Position numbers and translations under genes: made by a program. Below are positions 16,115 to 29,254 of a DNA stretch of 53,668 nt, piece by piece. The notes beneath the pieces are model-generated. The model saw only the letters and a list, made by a program, of their open reading frames with translations. It was not told where the DNA came from and did not search any database. Position 1 is the stretch's first letter; each line of letters opens with the position of its first letter. The stretch comes from Methanoregula sp. GTDB taxonomy: Archaea > Halobacteriota > Methanomicrobia > Methanomicrobiales > Methanospirillaceae. Location: positions 1 through 53,668 of the forward strand of contig JAPKXY010000022.1 in the NCBI GenBank assembly GCA_026394605.1, written 5' to 3'.

Positions 16115-17383
16115 CTACACCAGAAGATTCGGGAAGAGTGTCGTAATTCCGTACAGGGTGGACAGGATGATAATACCGATCACGATCGCGGAACCCATGA
16201 TATTCTGCAGTGTCGTGTTTTTGTACTTCCCCATGATCTCCTCGTTGTTCAACAGCAAAATCAAAAATACAAGCGCCGCCGGGAGCAGGGTGACGGCGAT
16301 CACCTGTACAAACAGCGTAATCAGAACGAGTGGCGCATTCGGGAGCAGGACAACGATCCCCGCGGTAACCAGCGCGAACAGGTAACATGCATAGAACCAT
16401 GGCGCCTCGCGGATTTTGAGATTAAGCGAGTGCGCCCACCCGAATACTTCGCCGAACGCCCATGAACTGGCAAGAGATATGCAGATCGCACCGAGGAATC
16501 CTGCATCAAAGAGCCCGATGGCGATGAACGTGCCAAGCCACGGGTTGATCCCCATCATAATGGATGCCGCCTGAGCTGCACTTTCGATCTCGCTCCCGAA
16601 GAGCACGGTGCCGGTGACGACAACAACGAAGATGGCGACAATTACGGTGAACGCGGATCCGATCAGGGTGTCCATCTGCCCCCACGGAATATCCTTCTCC
16701 CTCATTCCCTTATCGACAACAGCACTCTGCTGGAAAAAGATCATCCACGGGGCAATCGTCGTACCGATGTTTGCCATCAAAAAGAAGAACAGCGTGCCGT
16801 TAAAGCCACCCGGGAAATGGGGCACGAGCCCGACGGAGAGGACTTCACCAACTGACGGGTGCACGAGGAACGCGGCCGGAATATAGATCAGGTTGAGTGC
16901 GGCAAACAGGATCGCAATCTTCTCCCACGTCCAGTATCTCCCCTGCAGCACCATGAGCATCATGATAATTGAGACAAGGATGATGGTAATAACCGGGGGG
17001 ATATGAAAGATGGAGAGCGCTGCGGTCATCCCGATGAATTCTGTTATGAGTGTAAGCCAGTTTACGAGAGCAAGATCAAGAAATGAGAACCAGCCCCAGA
17101 ATGATCCGAACGCGTCAAAGATCGCTTCCGCATGCCCGCGTTTTGTCACCGCCCCGAGGCGCACCGTCATTTCCTGCACGATATAGGCAACCGGCAGGAG
17201 CAGAAGAAGGAACCAGATCAATCCGTACCCGAACTTTGCGCCGGTGACTGCATAGGTTGTGATGCCCCCGGCATCATTATCCGCAAGCATCACGATTATC
17301 CCCGGGCCGGCAAGGATGAGATATATTTTAAGCGCTTTTATAAACCTGCGATATTTATAAAAAAAGGTTGATCCGAAATCCAT
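16115..17383 (-). CDS. Nramp-family transporter with altered metal site (probable Mg type)
   Basis: A 422-residue integral membrane protein with about 11 hydrophobic helices and the Nramp layout. The TM1 metal motif, usually DPGN, reads DNDAGG (35-40). The TM6 motif, usually MPH, reads APW (211-213). Loss of the TM6 methionine, which favours transition metals, is known from Nramp-related magnesium transporters. Neighbouring MgtE-N/CBS and CorA-like genes agree with magnesium, but substrate is inferred. GGAGGTG precedes the start. It heads a three-gene minus-strand operon. Confidence 0.85.
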   Translation of the reverse strand: MDFGSTFFYKYRRFIKALKIYLILAGPGIIVMLADNDAGGITTYAVTGAKFGYGLIWFLLLLLPVAYIVQEMTVRLGAVTKRGHAEAIFDAFGSFWGWFSFLDLALVNWLTLITEFIGMTAALSIFHIPPVITIILVSIIMMLMVLQGRYWTWEKIAILFAALNLIYIPAAFLVHPSVGEVLSVGLVPHFPGGFNGTLFFFLMANIGTTIAPWMIFFQQSAVVDKGMREKDIPWGQMDTLIGSAFTVIVAIFVVVVTGTVLFGSEIESAAQAASIMMGINPWLGTFIAIGLFDAGFLGAICISLASSWAFGEVFGWAHSLNLKIREAPWFYACYLFALVTAGIVVLLPNAPLVLITLFVQVIAVTLLPAALVFLILLLNNEEIMGKYKNTTLQNIMGSAIVIGIIILSTLYGITTLFPNLLV

Positions 17384-17615
17384 TCACGCACCTCCGGCCA
17401 TTATTGGATATGGTACATTCTGCTAAAATCCAGCCTCCGTCACAGGAAAATGATCAGACTGCTGACCATTCACTCAAGTGACTGTTCCTCCTAGGTAATC
17501 ACCGGCATCCCTTAATAAGAATTTCGTACTACGGTTCATCCAACCGGCGTGATGATACTTTCACCCCGCGCAAGCCTGAGGCTTATCCGTCTCAGGACAG
17601 CAGGGATCCGGTGCG
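17384..17615. promoter_or_regulatory. Divergent intergenic region: Nramp-like operon / PolB2 cassette
   Basis: No gene is visible. TCACT-ca-AGTGA forms a short palindrome near 17470-17481. CCTGAG (17575-17580) and CTCAGG (17591-17596) are inverted repeats ending 20 bases before the cassette's start at 17616. CCCTTAATAAGAATTTC near 17511-17527 is the best TATA candidate for the plus strand. Confidence 0.35.
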
Positions 17616-18140
17616 ATGAGGATCGAGCTCTCAAAAGGGATCACGCTCCAGTCCGGCACGTTCAATGCGGTGATCGCACCTGAAAAGGTCATCGTCGCCG
17701 CCATCAACAGCCACGCGGATCTCCAGCGGTTCCTCTTCCTCTTTGTGTGCGGCAACTACTCGCGCCTCCTTTCGGGCATCAACCGCACCTCGGGAAACTT
17801 CGAGATCCGCAGGGCGTTCACCGCCCACCAGCTCTTCACCATTGTAAAAGAGGCAAGCCACACCATCGTCTTTGTTGAGCATGACCCGACGATGTTTGAC
17901 GGGGCGGAGAAGATGATCATCCCGGTGTCCGGCGCACTCAAAGACGTGGGGCGCGAGGCTCTCGTGATCCTGTACACGCCATCCATGGACCGCCCGTTTT
18001 CCGCACTGATGCGCTCGGCAGACCGGGTCTTCCAGATCACGGCACCTGATGGATCCATGGATCGACCGCAGCGCAGCGCCCGGTCGTACCGCATCGGCGG
18101 CCCGCTCCCCCCTGCGCAGACGACCCTGGAGGTGTCGTGA
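17616..18140 (+). CDS. RecA/RadA-fold-like protein lacking Walker A (PolB2 cassette)
   Basis: A 174-residue protein I cannot assign by motif alone. Two hydrophobic strands, HTIVFVEHD (near 90) and EALVILYTP (near 115-123), followed by RSADRVFQI, resemble the late strands of RadA/KaiC ATPases, whose cores end in a similar ADRVI segment. There is no GxxxxGKT, so it would not bind ATP normally. It is first in a tightly overlapping cassette with a small protein and a PolB2-like polymerase. A structural partner role, like ImuA in bacterial mutagenesis cassettes, is inference. Confidence 0.6.
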   Translation: MRIELSKGITLQSGTFNAVIAPEKVIVAAINSHADLQRFLFLFVCGNYSRLLSGINRTSGNFEIRRAFTAHQLFTIVKEASHTIVFVEHDPTMFDGAEKMIIPVSGALKDVGREALVILYTPSMDRPFSALMRSADRVFQITAPDGSMDRPQRSARSYRIGGPLPPAQTTLEVS

Positions 18141-18391
18141 TGGGCAGGAGTTTTACAAGCATCCGGCAGGGCGTGAAGAGCACCGCGGACCACTGGGCAC
18201 GGTCATCGCGGGCGCTGAAAAAGGAGGACCAGCCGTACGGTGAGAAACTCGTCAAACTTGCAAAGAAGCATTCGAGCGAGGCGTTCTACGGATGCGATGA
18301 CCCGCTCGAAGCCGCGGTCTTCTCTGTGCTTATCGAGATGATCAAGAAGCAGGAGCAACCAGAGCAGGAAAAAAACGATGTGGATCCTTGA
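18140..18391 (+). CDS. Small helical protein of the PolB2 cassette
   Basis: About 83 residues, basic N-terminal half and an acidic Gln/Glu-rich end, predicted mostly helical. A GTG at 18137 is in frame, but ATG 18140 overlaps the previous stop and is preferred. Its 3' end overlaps the polymerase start by 14 bases. No family is recognised. The overlaps on both sides imply the three products are made together. Confidence 0.65.
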   Translation: MGRSFTSIRQGVKSTADHWARSSRALKKEDQPYGEKLVKLAKKHSSEAFYGCDDPLEAAVFSVLIEMIKKQEQPEQEKNDVDP

Positions 18392-20378
18392 TTCGGCGTA
18401 CCGTGGCGGCGTGGACCTGTGGGTCAGGGATGGCGCAGTAACAAAGATCCGGCATGACTACGACCCGCCCTTCTATCTCTATCTCCCGGACCCGCACCCG
18501 CACCACGACATGATCGGGACGCTGGAGAGCGAGTACCATGCAGGGGAGTGCACGTTTACAACGATCTTTGGCGAGCTTTCCGGCTATAGGGTGTTTGCCG
18601 GGCGCTCTGTCGCTGAGGCGATCGAGCAGCAGACGAATTACGAAGCACAGCTCTTCAACGTGGACGTGCGCATCGACCAGCGGTTCATGGCAGAGCACGG
18701 CATCTTCCCGTGCGGTGCAGAGCACGAGTCCCGCTTCTCGCCCGACATTTCGTACAACCTGCGCCGGTTCGAAATCAGCATCAGGGGCAACCCTTCGCTC
18801 TCCGCTGCTTTCACCGATATAGATGTCACCCACGAGCGATGCGAACGGCTGCACGGGCGGGAACGCAATGTGCTTGCCGACCTCTTCTCGCTTGTCACCG
18901 CATGCGACCCGGACGTGATCCTCATGCCGGACGCCGACACCTGGATGCCGAAGCTGCAGAAGCAGGCCCGGGCTCACGGTCTGGAGATGCCGTTTTCCCG
19001 GACCGGGAAGTACCGCAGGATGGACGCGCGGTCGTACTGGAGTTACGGGCGCGTCGAGCACAAGGAATCGGCGCTCATCCCTGACGGGAGAATCCTGATC
19101 GATACCGAAAAGAGCTTCGTGTACCGCGAGGGTGGGCTTGCGGGCGTGCTCATGGCAGCGCGGCTCTCGGGCCTCCCGCCAAACCTCACGTCCCGGTTCA
19201 CGCCCGGCACGCTCATCTCCAGTTATGAGGTGTACGAAGCGGTCCGCCGGGGCATCGTCGTGCCGTTCCGGAAATCTGATGCCGAGAAGGTGCGGCGGTT
19301 TGCCGAACTCAGGGCGGCGGACCGGGGCGGGATGATGTTCCAGCCTGCGCCGGGGATCTACGGGGACGTGGACGAGATCGACTTCACGTCGCTGTACCCT
19401 TCGATCATCGTGCAGGCAAACCTCTCGCCGGAGACGATCGAACACCCGGAGCGGCAGGGGTTCCTGCCCGCGGTGCTCGACCCGCTCCTCGGCCTGCGGA
19501 TCAGGACCAAGCAGCTGAAAAAAAGCGACCCGCGCTATGCCGGCATTGACTCAATCCTCAAGTGGATGCTGGTGACCTGTTTCGGGTACACCGGCTATAA
19601 GAACGCAAAGTTCGGGAGAATCGAAGTGCACGAAGGGATCACCGGGCGGTCCCGCGACATCCTGATGCGCACGAAAGATATCGCCGAAGCGATGGGATTT
19701 TGTGTGCTGCACGGGATCGTGGACTGCCTCTGGGTGCAGGGTTCGCCCATCGAGGCGCTGAAGGCGCATATCGAACAAACGACCCGGCTGCTCACCGAGA
19801 TCGAGCACTTTGACTGGATCGTATTCCTGCCGCAGAATGACGGATCCGGCGCGTACAACCGGTACTACGGCAGGCTTTCAGATGGGAGCGTGAAGGTCAG
19901 GGGCATCGCGGCACGCAGGCACGACACGCCGGAGTACATCCGCGCCATGCAGCGCGACATGCTCACCGTGATGGCAAGCACTGCAACGATTGCAGATGTC
20001 GGGAAGGCAAAAGACCTGGTCAAGGCAATCTACCGGCACGCTGTGCAGAACCTCCCTTATGCACATGCACAAGACCTGGCGATCAACCGGCGCATCAGCA
20101 GGCTCACGTACACTCATCGCTGCATCGAGGGTGCGGCAGTGAAAGAGTACCAAAAGCGCGGTGTTGCCGTTGCACCGGGCGCAAAGATCAGCTATGTGGT
20201 GAGGGATGCCCGGAAGTACGCGATCGATCCCGCGTGGAGTGCCGGCTCGTTCGATGTCCGGTATTACCGCGAGCTGCTGGATAAGGCGTGGGGGGAAATC
20301 TCGTACGCTTTCATGTCAGAAAAACCCTCACTCAACTGTGTGGGACGGGATAATCGATCCATAAATACTATTCATTGA
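18378..20378 (+). CDS. Divergent family B DNA polymerase (PolB2-like)
   Basis: A 666-residue protein, shorter than replicative archaeal PolB (about 780). Motif A is intact: DFTSLYPSII from D335. Motif B is altered, KWMLVTCFGYTGY from K395, where the usual LNS is missing. Motif C reads HGIVDCLW (445-452) against the canonical YGDTDS: the first Asp is lost, the catalytic second Asp (D449) kept. The exonuclease DxE (Exo I) appears as FEIS and the Exo II acids are gone, so proofreading should be dead. This fits archaeal PolB2, for which damage tolerance has been suggested. Residual polymerase activity cannot be judged by eye. Confidence 0.85.
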   Translation: MWILDSAYRGGVDLWVRDGAVTKIRHDYDPPFYLYLPDPHPHHDMIGTLESEYHAGECTFTTIFGELSGYRVFAGRSVAEAIEQQTNYEAQLFNVDVRIDQRFMAEHGIFPCGAEHESRFSPDISYNLRRFEISIRGNPSLSAAFTDIDVTHERCERLHGRERNVLADLFSLVTACDPDVILMPDADTWMPKLQKQARAHGLEMPFSRTGKYRRMDARSYWSYGRVEHKESALIPDGRILIDTEKSFVYREGGLAGVLMAARLSGLPPNLTSRFTPGTLISSYEVYEAVRRGIVVPFRKSDAEKVRRFAELRAADRGGMMFQPAPGIYGDVDEIDFTSLYPSIIVQANLSPETIEHPERQGFLPAVLDPLLGLRIRTKQLKKSDPRYAGIDSILKWMLVTCFGYTGYKNAKFGRIEVHEGITGRSRDILMRTKDIAEAMGFCVLHGIVDCLWVQGSPIEALKAHIEQTTRLLTEIEHFDWIVFLPQNDGSGAYNRYYGRLSDGSVKVRGIAARRHDTPEYIRAMQRDMLTVMASTATIADVGKAKDLVKAIYRHAVQNLPYAHAQDLAINRRISRLTYTHRCIEGAAVKEYQKRGVAVAPGAKISYVVRDARKYAIDPAWSAGSFDVRYYRELLDKAWGEISYAFMSEKPSLNCVGRDNRSINTIH

Positions 20379-20402
20379 AAAAAAGTAAAAAAAACCATAA
20401 AT
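20377..20402 (-). terminator. T-tracts after yjbQ
   Basis: On the minus strand, eight and seven T tracts lie within 25 bases of the yjbQ stop. The convergent polymerase gene ends in the same place. Confidence 0.45.
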
Positions 20403-20819
20403 TCACGCCCCCATCACCGTACACACAACCGTCCGTTCCCGTCCCGCATTCACGTCGAGTTCCAGCAGCACAATCTGCTGCCAGGTGCCGCACGCAAGAT
20501 CGCCCCCTTCCACCGGCACCAAAAGCGAGGGGCCGACAAGTGCCGCCTTGACGTGCGAACGCCCGTTGCCATCGCCCCATCGGCTGTTGTGGGTATAAGG
20601 GATTTCATCAGGTGCAAGCACCGAGAGCGCACGTTTGAGATCTGAAAGCACGCCGGGCTCAAACTCGATCGTGGTGATCGCGGCGGTCGAATGCCGGACA
20701 AAGAGGTGGACAAGCCCGTTGTTGATGTTGCTCTCGTGAACAATTTTTTTTATCTCTGGCGTGATATTGATGATATCGCCTTCATGCTGCGAGGTCACGT
20801 GCAGGGTCTTTTTAAACAT
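20403..20819 (-). CDS. yjbQ: YjbQ/UPF0047 family protein
   Basis: A 138-residue member of the conserved YjbQ family, some of which have weak thiamine-phosphate-synthase activity; its true role is unsettled. Family signatures are FVRHSTAAITTIE, the segment from YTHNSRWGDGNG to HVKAALVG, and GTWQQIVLLELD. The in-frame GTG at 20834 is rejected because AGGTGA sits just upstream of ATG 20819. The 20820-21090 gap beyond it shows no gene. Confidence 0.92.
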   Translation of the reverse strand: MFKKTLHVTSQHEGDIINITPEIKKIVHESNINNGLVHLFVRHSTAAITTIEFEPGVLSDLKRALSVLAPDEIPYTHNSRWGDGNGRSHVKAALVGPSLLVPVEGGDLACGTWQQIVLLELDVNAGRERTVVCTVMGA

Positions 20820-21029
20820 ACATTTCACCTGCACACGATCTCTTCTCCCGCAGACAAAACCATTCCGGATCGTTTTTGCCCGGATCCTCCATCCAAGATT
20901 CAGACCATGTGAGACTGGTTACATAAAGAGCACTCCCACAATTGTGAGAATGCTACATGGGCCGCTTCCATCAGCCACATAATAGCGATGCCTTTGTGTG
21001 CTCTGCATTATTGTTGCGGCGCCTGAGCT

Positions 21030-21037
21030 AAAAAAAA
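21030..21037 (-). terminator. T8 tract after gyrA
   Basis: The plus strand carries eight As at 21030-21037, an eight-T tract on the minus strand about 55 bases after the gyrA stop. Nothing else is visible between 20835 and 21090. Confidence 0.4.
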
Positions 21038-21090
21038 CAACCATTACAGACCGCAATCGGGAAAAAATGTTGGTGAGGGATGAACCCCGT

Positions 21091-25873
<4,783 letters not shown>

Positions 25874-25889
25874 AAAAAAAACCGGTTTT
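25874..25889 (-). terminator. Terminator after the 102-residue hypothetical gene
   Basis: On the minus strand the palindrome AAAACCGGTTTT runs directly into further Ts, giving a compact stem and T8 tract just after the stop at 25894. Confidence 0.55.
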
Positions 25890-25893
25890 GAGT

Positions 25894-26202
25894 TCAGTGG
25901 TACGTCCCGATGTCAGGGTCCTTGATCCCCAGTTCGCGGTCGACCGCAAGCACGAGCCGGTTGAGCGTTGCGATCACATCGCGTGCATCCTCTTTGTCCA
26001 TAGTACCCGGCTGGTGCCAGACCACTTTCTTGCGCAACAGCGTTGTCAGCTCCTCCACCTCGGTGCCCCGGAACTGGTCGGGCAGCACCAGCCCATCAAG
26101 GTGGTCGGCGGCGCCGAACCATGCCTGCTCAGGGGGCAGCGCAAAATGTTTTGCAATCAGCATGATGGTCGTGACAAACCCGTGTCCGAATGTGCTCTCC
26201 AT
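25894..26202 (-). CDS. Conserved hypothetical protein
   Basis: A 102-residue soluble protein that I do not recognise. It contains FGAADHLDGLVLPDQFRGT in the middle and a helical C-terminal half ending in acidic DPDIGTYH. It lies 43 bases downstream of cbiQ on the same strand and may be cotranscribed with the cobalt/nickel operon. No membrane segment or metal motif is evident. Confidence 0.65.
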   Translation of the reverse strand: MESTFGHGFVTTIMLIAKHFALPPEQAWFGAADHLDGLVLPDQFRGTEVEELTTLLRKKVVWHQPGTMDKEDARDVIATLNRLVLAVDRELGIKDPDIGTYH

Positions 26203-26245
26203 GGCAGAGGGTTGGTGGGAGATGACAAAAGAGTATTGGCGGTGC

Positions 26246-27073
26246 TCAGAACAGGGCGAACCGCGTTATCCAGACGGCAAGAGGGATGGCGATGATGAAC
26301 GAAAGGCCAGTTGCAAGGAACCCCAATTCCGGGCCGGTCAGCGCCTTCTTTTTCAAAAACAGGTGGGTATTCTTCCCGTACCCTCTGCAGAGCATGCTGA
26401 CAAAGACCCGCTCGCCCTGCTCGTACGAGCGGATAAACATCGTGCCGATGGTGTACCCGAGCTGCCGGAGCCGGTACCGGTACGGCAGCTTTGCGTCAAA
26501 CGGATTAAAACACTTGGTCTCCAGGGTCTGGTTGATCTTGCGGTACATATAGCCGAATACGAACAGATACCGGATCATCATGCCCAGCGCAAGGGCAAAC
26601 TCGGCAGGCAGCCCGAGCCGGCGCGCTCCGTCAAGAAGATCCTGCATCTTTGTGGTGGATGAGAGCAGGATAACAAACGAGATGCAGACAATAAACTTGA
26701 CAAACAGGATGAACGCGAACTCCACTGATTCCGCGTAGATGAAGATGCCGAGTGGCAGGGAATACAGCACATGGTATTCCGTGTAATACCTGTTCTTTAA
26801 AAAGATCTGGAAGACGATGATGATACCCCAGAGCGGAACAATGGCAAGCACCCGCTTTGCAAAGACAACCGGTGAGAGGTGCGTGCAGAGCCAGAGGAGT
26901 GCAACAAATGCAAAAAAGATCACCCCGACCGTATAGATCATCGTGGAGTAGGGGACGGCGACGAGCGCGATGATCGCGGCAAAACAGAGCACGATCTTGA
27001 CACGGGCGTCGAGCCGGTGGATGATGCTGTCCTTGTACGCATCCTTCTCGATCCGGAAAAGTTCTTCGATCAT
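26246..27073 (-). CDS. cbiQ: Cobalt/nickel ECF transporter, T component CbiQ
   Basis: The membrane scaffold that couples the two ATPases to the substrate-binding subunit in the inner membrane. The 275-residue protein has about five hydrophobic helices, and the coupling helices carry ALGMMIRY and the AxG-like SMLCRGYG near the C-terminus. Its start overlaps the cbiO stop by four bases. The system imports Co or Ni; metal choice is not decidable from this subunit. Confidence 0.93.
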   Translation of the reverse strand: MIEELFRIEKDAYKDSIIHRLDARVKIVLCFAAIIALVAVPYSTMIYTVGVIFFAFVALLWLCTHLSPVVFAKRVLAIVPLWGIIIVFQIFLKNRYYTEYHVLYSLPLGIFIYAESVEFAFILFVKFIVCISFVILLSSTTKMQDLLDGARRLGLPAEFALALGMMIRYLFVFGYMYRKINQTLETKCFNPFDAKLPYRYRLRQLGYTIGTMFIRSYEQGERVFVSMLCRGYGKNTHLFLKKKALTGPELGFLATGLSFIIAIPLAVWITRFALF

Positions 27074-27903
27074 AAGCGTTTCCCGAAAGCGTAAAGGAAC
27101 GATTGTCGTGCCTCTTCGAACGTGTATGCCATCGAAACTACAATGCCGCTGTCCCTGAGGTTTTTGATCAGGCGCGGGATGACCGGGACATCAAGCCGGT
27201 AGGATTTGAGCATCTCAGGCTGCATGAACACGTGGTCGATCGTACCTTCTGCCACAATCTTTCCCTTGTGCATGACATAGATATAGTCCGCAATCTCCGG
27301 AACAAGTGCAACATCGTGGGTGGAGAAGATGACGGTCATGCCGTATTTTGCCGAGAGCGAGTTGATGAATATGTTAAGGTCAGAGACGCCCTGCGGGTCG
27401 AGGCCGGCAGTGGGTTCATCGAGCACGAGCACCTGGGGCTCCATCGCGATCACGCCGGCGATTGCAACCCGCTTTTTCTCGCCGCCGCTCAGGTGGTGGG
27501 GGACCCGGTGGGCGAGATGCTCGATCCCGACGATCTTCAATGCCTCATGGACGCGGTGGTGGACAATCTCTTCATCAAGCCCGAGGTTGGTGGGCCCGAA
27601 CGCCACGTCCTGCTCGACCGTTGGCGAGAAGATCTGGTCATCGGGGTGCTGGAAGACGAGCCCGACGAACTTGCGCACCTCCCTGATGTTCTCCTTCGTT
27701 ATCGGTTCACCCCGGATCAGGACAGATCCGGACGTTGGTCTGAAGATGCCGTTGAAGTGCTTAAAAAGCGTGCTCTTTCCAGCGCCGTTTGACCCGATCA
27801 CGGCGATGCGTGCATTCCGCGGGGCGACAAAATTGATCGAGTCAAGTGCCCTGACATGATCAGAATAGACGTAACTGAGATCCCGGGTCTCAATCAGGTG
27901 CAT
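27070..27903 (-). CDS. cbiO: Cobalt/nickel ECF transporter ATPase CbiO
   Basis: The energising ATPase, 277 residues. Walker A is GSNGAGKST, the Q-loop is FQHPDDQIF, the signature is HLSGGEKKRVAIAG, and Walker B ends in VLDEPTAGLDP. It is third in the minus-strand cbiM-cbiN-cbiO-cbiQ order. The 44-base gap before it has an AT-rich stretch that could be an internal promoter. Confidence 0.94.
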   Translation of the reverse strand: MHLIETRDLSYVYSDHVRALDSINFVAPRNARIAVIGSNGAGKSTLFKHFNGIFRPTSGSVLIRGEPITKENIREVRKFVGLVFQHPDDQIFSPTVEQDVAFGPTNLGLDEEIVHHRVHEALKIVGIEHLAHRVPHHLSGGEKKRVAIAGVIAMEPQVLVLDEPTAGLDPQGVSDLNIFINSLSAKYGMTVIFSTHDVALVPEIADYIYVMHKGKIVAEGTIDHVFMQPEMLKSYRLDVPVIPRLIKNLRDSGIVVSMAYTFEEARQSFLYAFGKRL

Positions 27904-27947
27904 GAGTGTAAGAATTGGGCCATAAAAAATAAAGGTCTATGGGTTGG

Positions 27948-28289
27948 TCAGGTTGCTTTTCCGGCCATTTTGATACCGTAGGCAAGTCCGAGGACAATCA
28001 GGAAGGCAAGGATCGTCCCGACAATAATGGCAATTAAACCGCCCAGCGGTCCCATCTCTTCTCCAAGCGCGTAGTCCGGCATCGGGGATTCATAGGAGAA
28101 TTTCCCGGTCAGATCCTCATGGATCTCGGCATCTGGAGGAGTGTCCCCGGTCAGGGTTTTTTGTCCTTGGACGATCAGGGCTGTGCTCTCCAGCCCGTCA
28201 GGATCCCCGGAAGCCAGGAATACCGCAACGACACCAATGAGCAGCGCGACAATGATGCCCGCGATGATGAATGTCTTGTTGTCCATCAT
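27948..28289 (-). CDS. CbiN-like PDGLE-domain subunit
   Basis: A 113-residue protein with an N-terminal and a C-terminal hydrophobic helix around an extracellular loop. The motif DPDGLES follows the first helix, and YESPMPDYAL matches the PDGLE family. It does the job of CbiN, the small subunit that helps metal capture by CbiM. It overlaps the cbiM stop by four bases; ATG 28286 is an equal alternative start. Confidence 0.85.
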   Translation of the reverse strand: MMDNKTFIIAGIIVALLIGVVAVFLASGDPDGLESTALIVQGQKTLTGDTPPDAEIHEDLTGKFSYESPMPDYALGEEMGPLGGLIAIIVGTILAFLIVLGLAYGIKMAGKAT

Positions 28290-28939
28290 GATGCGCCAGC
28301 CCCCCTGGCGGATTTTACTCCTGTATCAACCAGATCCGGTCGTACGGTCGTGATGAGGTAGATTGCGGCAACGGTTACGATCCCTTCGATCACACCGATG
28401 ATTGCATGGTAGAGCCCCATTGCAATCAGCCCTTCCCGGAGCGGGACGGTGCCGGCAATGAACATCTCAACTGCGCAGGCAAGGGAGGGTATCAGGCAGG
28501 CAAGCCACGCAGCTGCTAAACCAGCGATCGGCATGCTCTTTGTCATACCCATCAGCCCCTTGAACGTGTAGAAACCGACAAAACCCCCAATCACGCCCAT
28601 GTTGATGATGTTGGCACCCATGGTTGTGAGACCGCCGTCACCGAACAGGACGCCCTGCACAATCAGCACCATCGTTAAGATGAAGACTGCGGCAAACGGC
28701 GAACCGAGCACGATTGCTGCAAGCGCCCCGCCCACGAGGTGCCCGCTTGTCCCCATCGAAACGGGGAGGTTGAAGGACTGGAGGGCGAAGATGCCGGCGG
28801 CAAGCACCGCAACAAGCGGGAGTTTCTCTTCATTCATCTCATTTTTTGCCCACTTCAGGGCAAGCACGACGAACACAAGGGCAATGATCCAGTAGATAAT
28901 GCCCTGAGGAATAGGAATGAACGCGTCAGGAATATGCAT
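28286..28939 (-). CDS. cbiM: Cobalt/nickel ECF substrate-binding subunit CbiM
   Basis: The metal-binding S component, 217 residues with about six hydrophobic helices. It begins MHIPDAF, where the free N-terminus and His2 form the metal site in this family, and continues with GTSGHLVGG and FGDGGLTTMGANI. GGTGA lies six bases before the ATG. It heads the minus-strand operon and faces the second ECF operon across a long intergenic region. Confidence 0.94.
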   Translation of the reverse strand: MHIPDAFIPIPQGIIYWIIALVFVVLALKWAKNEMNEEKLPLVAVLAAGIFALQSFNLPVSMGTSGHLVGGALAAIVLGSPFAAVFILTMVLIVQGVLFGDGGLTTMGANIINMGVIGGFVGFYTFKGLMGMTKSMPIAGLAAAWLACLIPSLACAVEMFIAGTVPLREGLIAMGLYHAIIGVIEGIVTVAAIYLITTVRPDLVDTGVKSARGAGAS

Positions 28940-29164
28940 GGTTTCACCATTAATTAATACTACGATTGTATCTTTTTGTAAGATTTAGTAGATAAAAAAT
29001 GTTTTCATTTAATATTTGATTTAACATTTCTGAGAATTCTTCAGAAATATGCCGTGGAATAAACAGCGCCTCGGTTACTTGGTGCAAACACCGGACTTTA
29101 ATAGATATTTCATAGTATTGATGCATTGACTGATGGAAATCCGGTATGGCATAAAAAGAGAGAA
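28940..29164 (-). promoter_or_regulatory. cbiM upstream region with a 23-base palindrome
   Basis: ATTTCTGA (29026-29033) and TCAGAAAT (29041-29048) are perfect inverted repeats around the spacer GAATTCT, about 90 bases before cbiM. The DNA between palindrome and gene is very AT-rich. The size and symmetry suit a dimeric regulator; a metal-responsive one is likely given the genes. Confidence 0.5.
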
Positions 29165-29254
29165 TTATTTCTTTGGTTTTGGTGCTGGCTTTCTGATGGT
29201 GTCCTTTTTCGGTTCAGTCTTTTTTGTGGCTGGTTTCTTACTGGCATTGGTCAT
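29165..29254 (-). CDS. Tiny Lys/Pro/Ala-rich basic peptide
   Basis: A 29-residue ORF starts at 29254. It begins MTNASKKPATKKTE and ends KPAPKPKK before its stop. Nearly every residue is Lys, Pro, Ala or Thr, like a histone tail, and every codon is in a single clean frame. AAGGGAG lies about 12 bases before the ATG, at long but possible spacing. It sits alone between two divergent metal-transport operons. No homologue is known to me. A nucleic-acid-binding or metal-independent chaperone role would be a guess. Confidence 0.4.
   Translation of the reverse strand: MTNASKKPATKKTEPKKDTIRKPAPKPKK

Noticed and set aside
15885-16400. Longer version of the small membrane protein
   Set aside because: The extra residues are antisense-like over the Nramp gene; the GGAGGTG site fixes the start at 16088.
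18342-19445. 367-residue minus-strand frame
   Set aside because: Antisense to the polymerase gene; Arg/His/Asp-rich, no domain.
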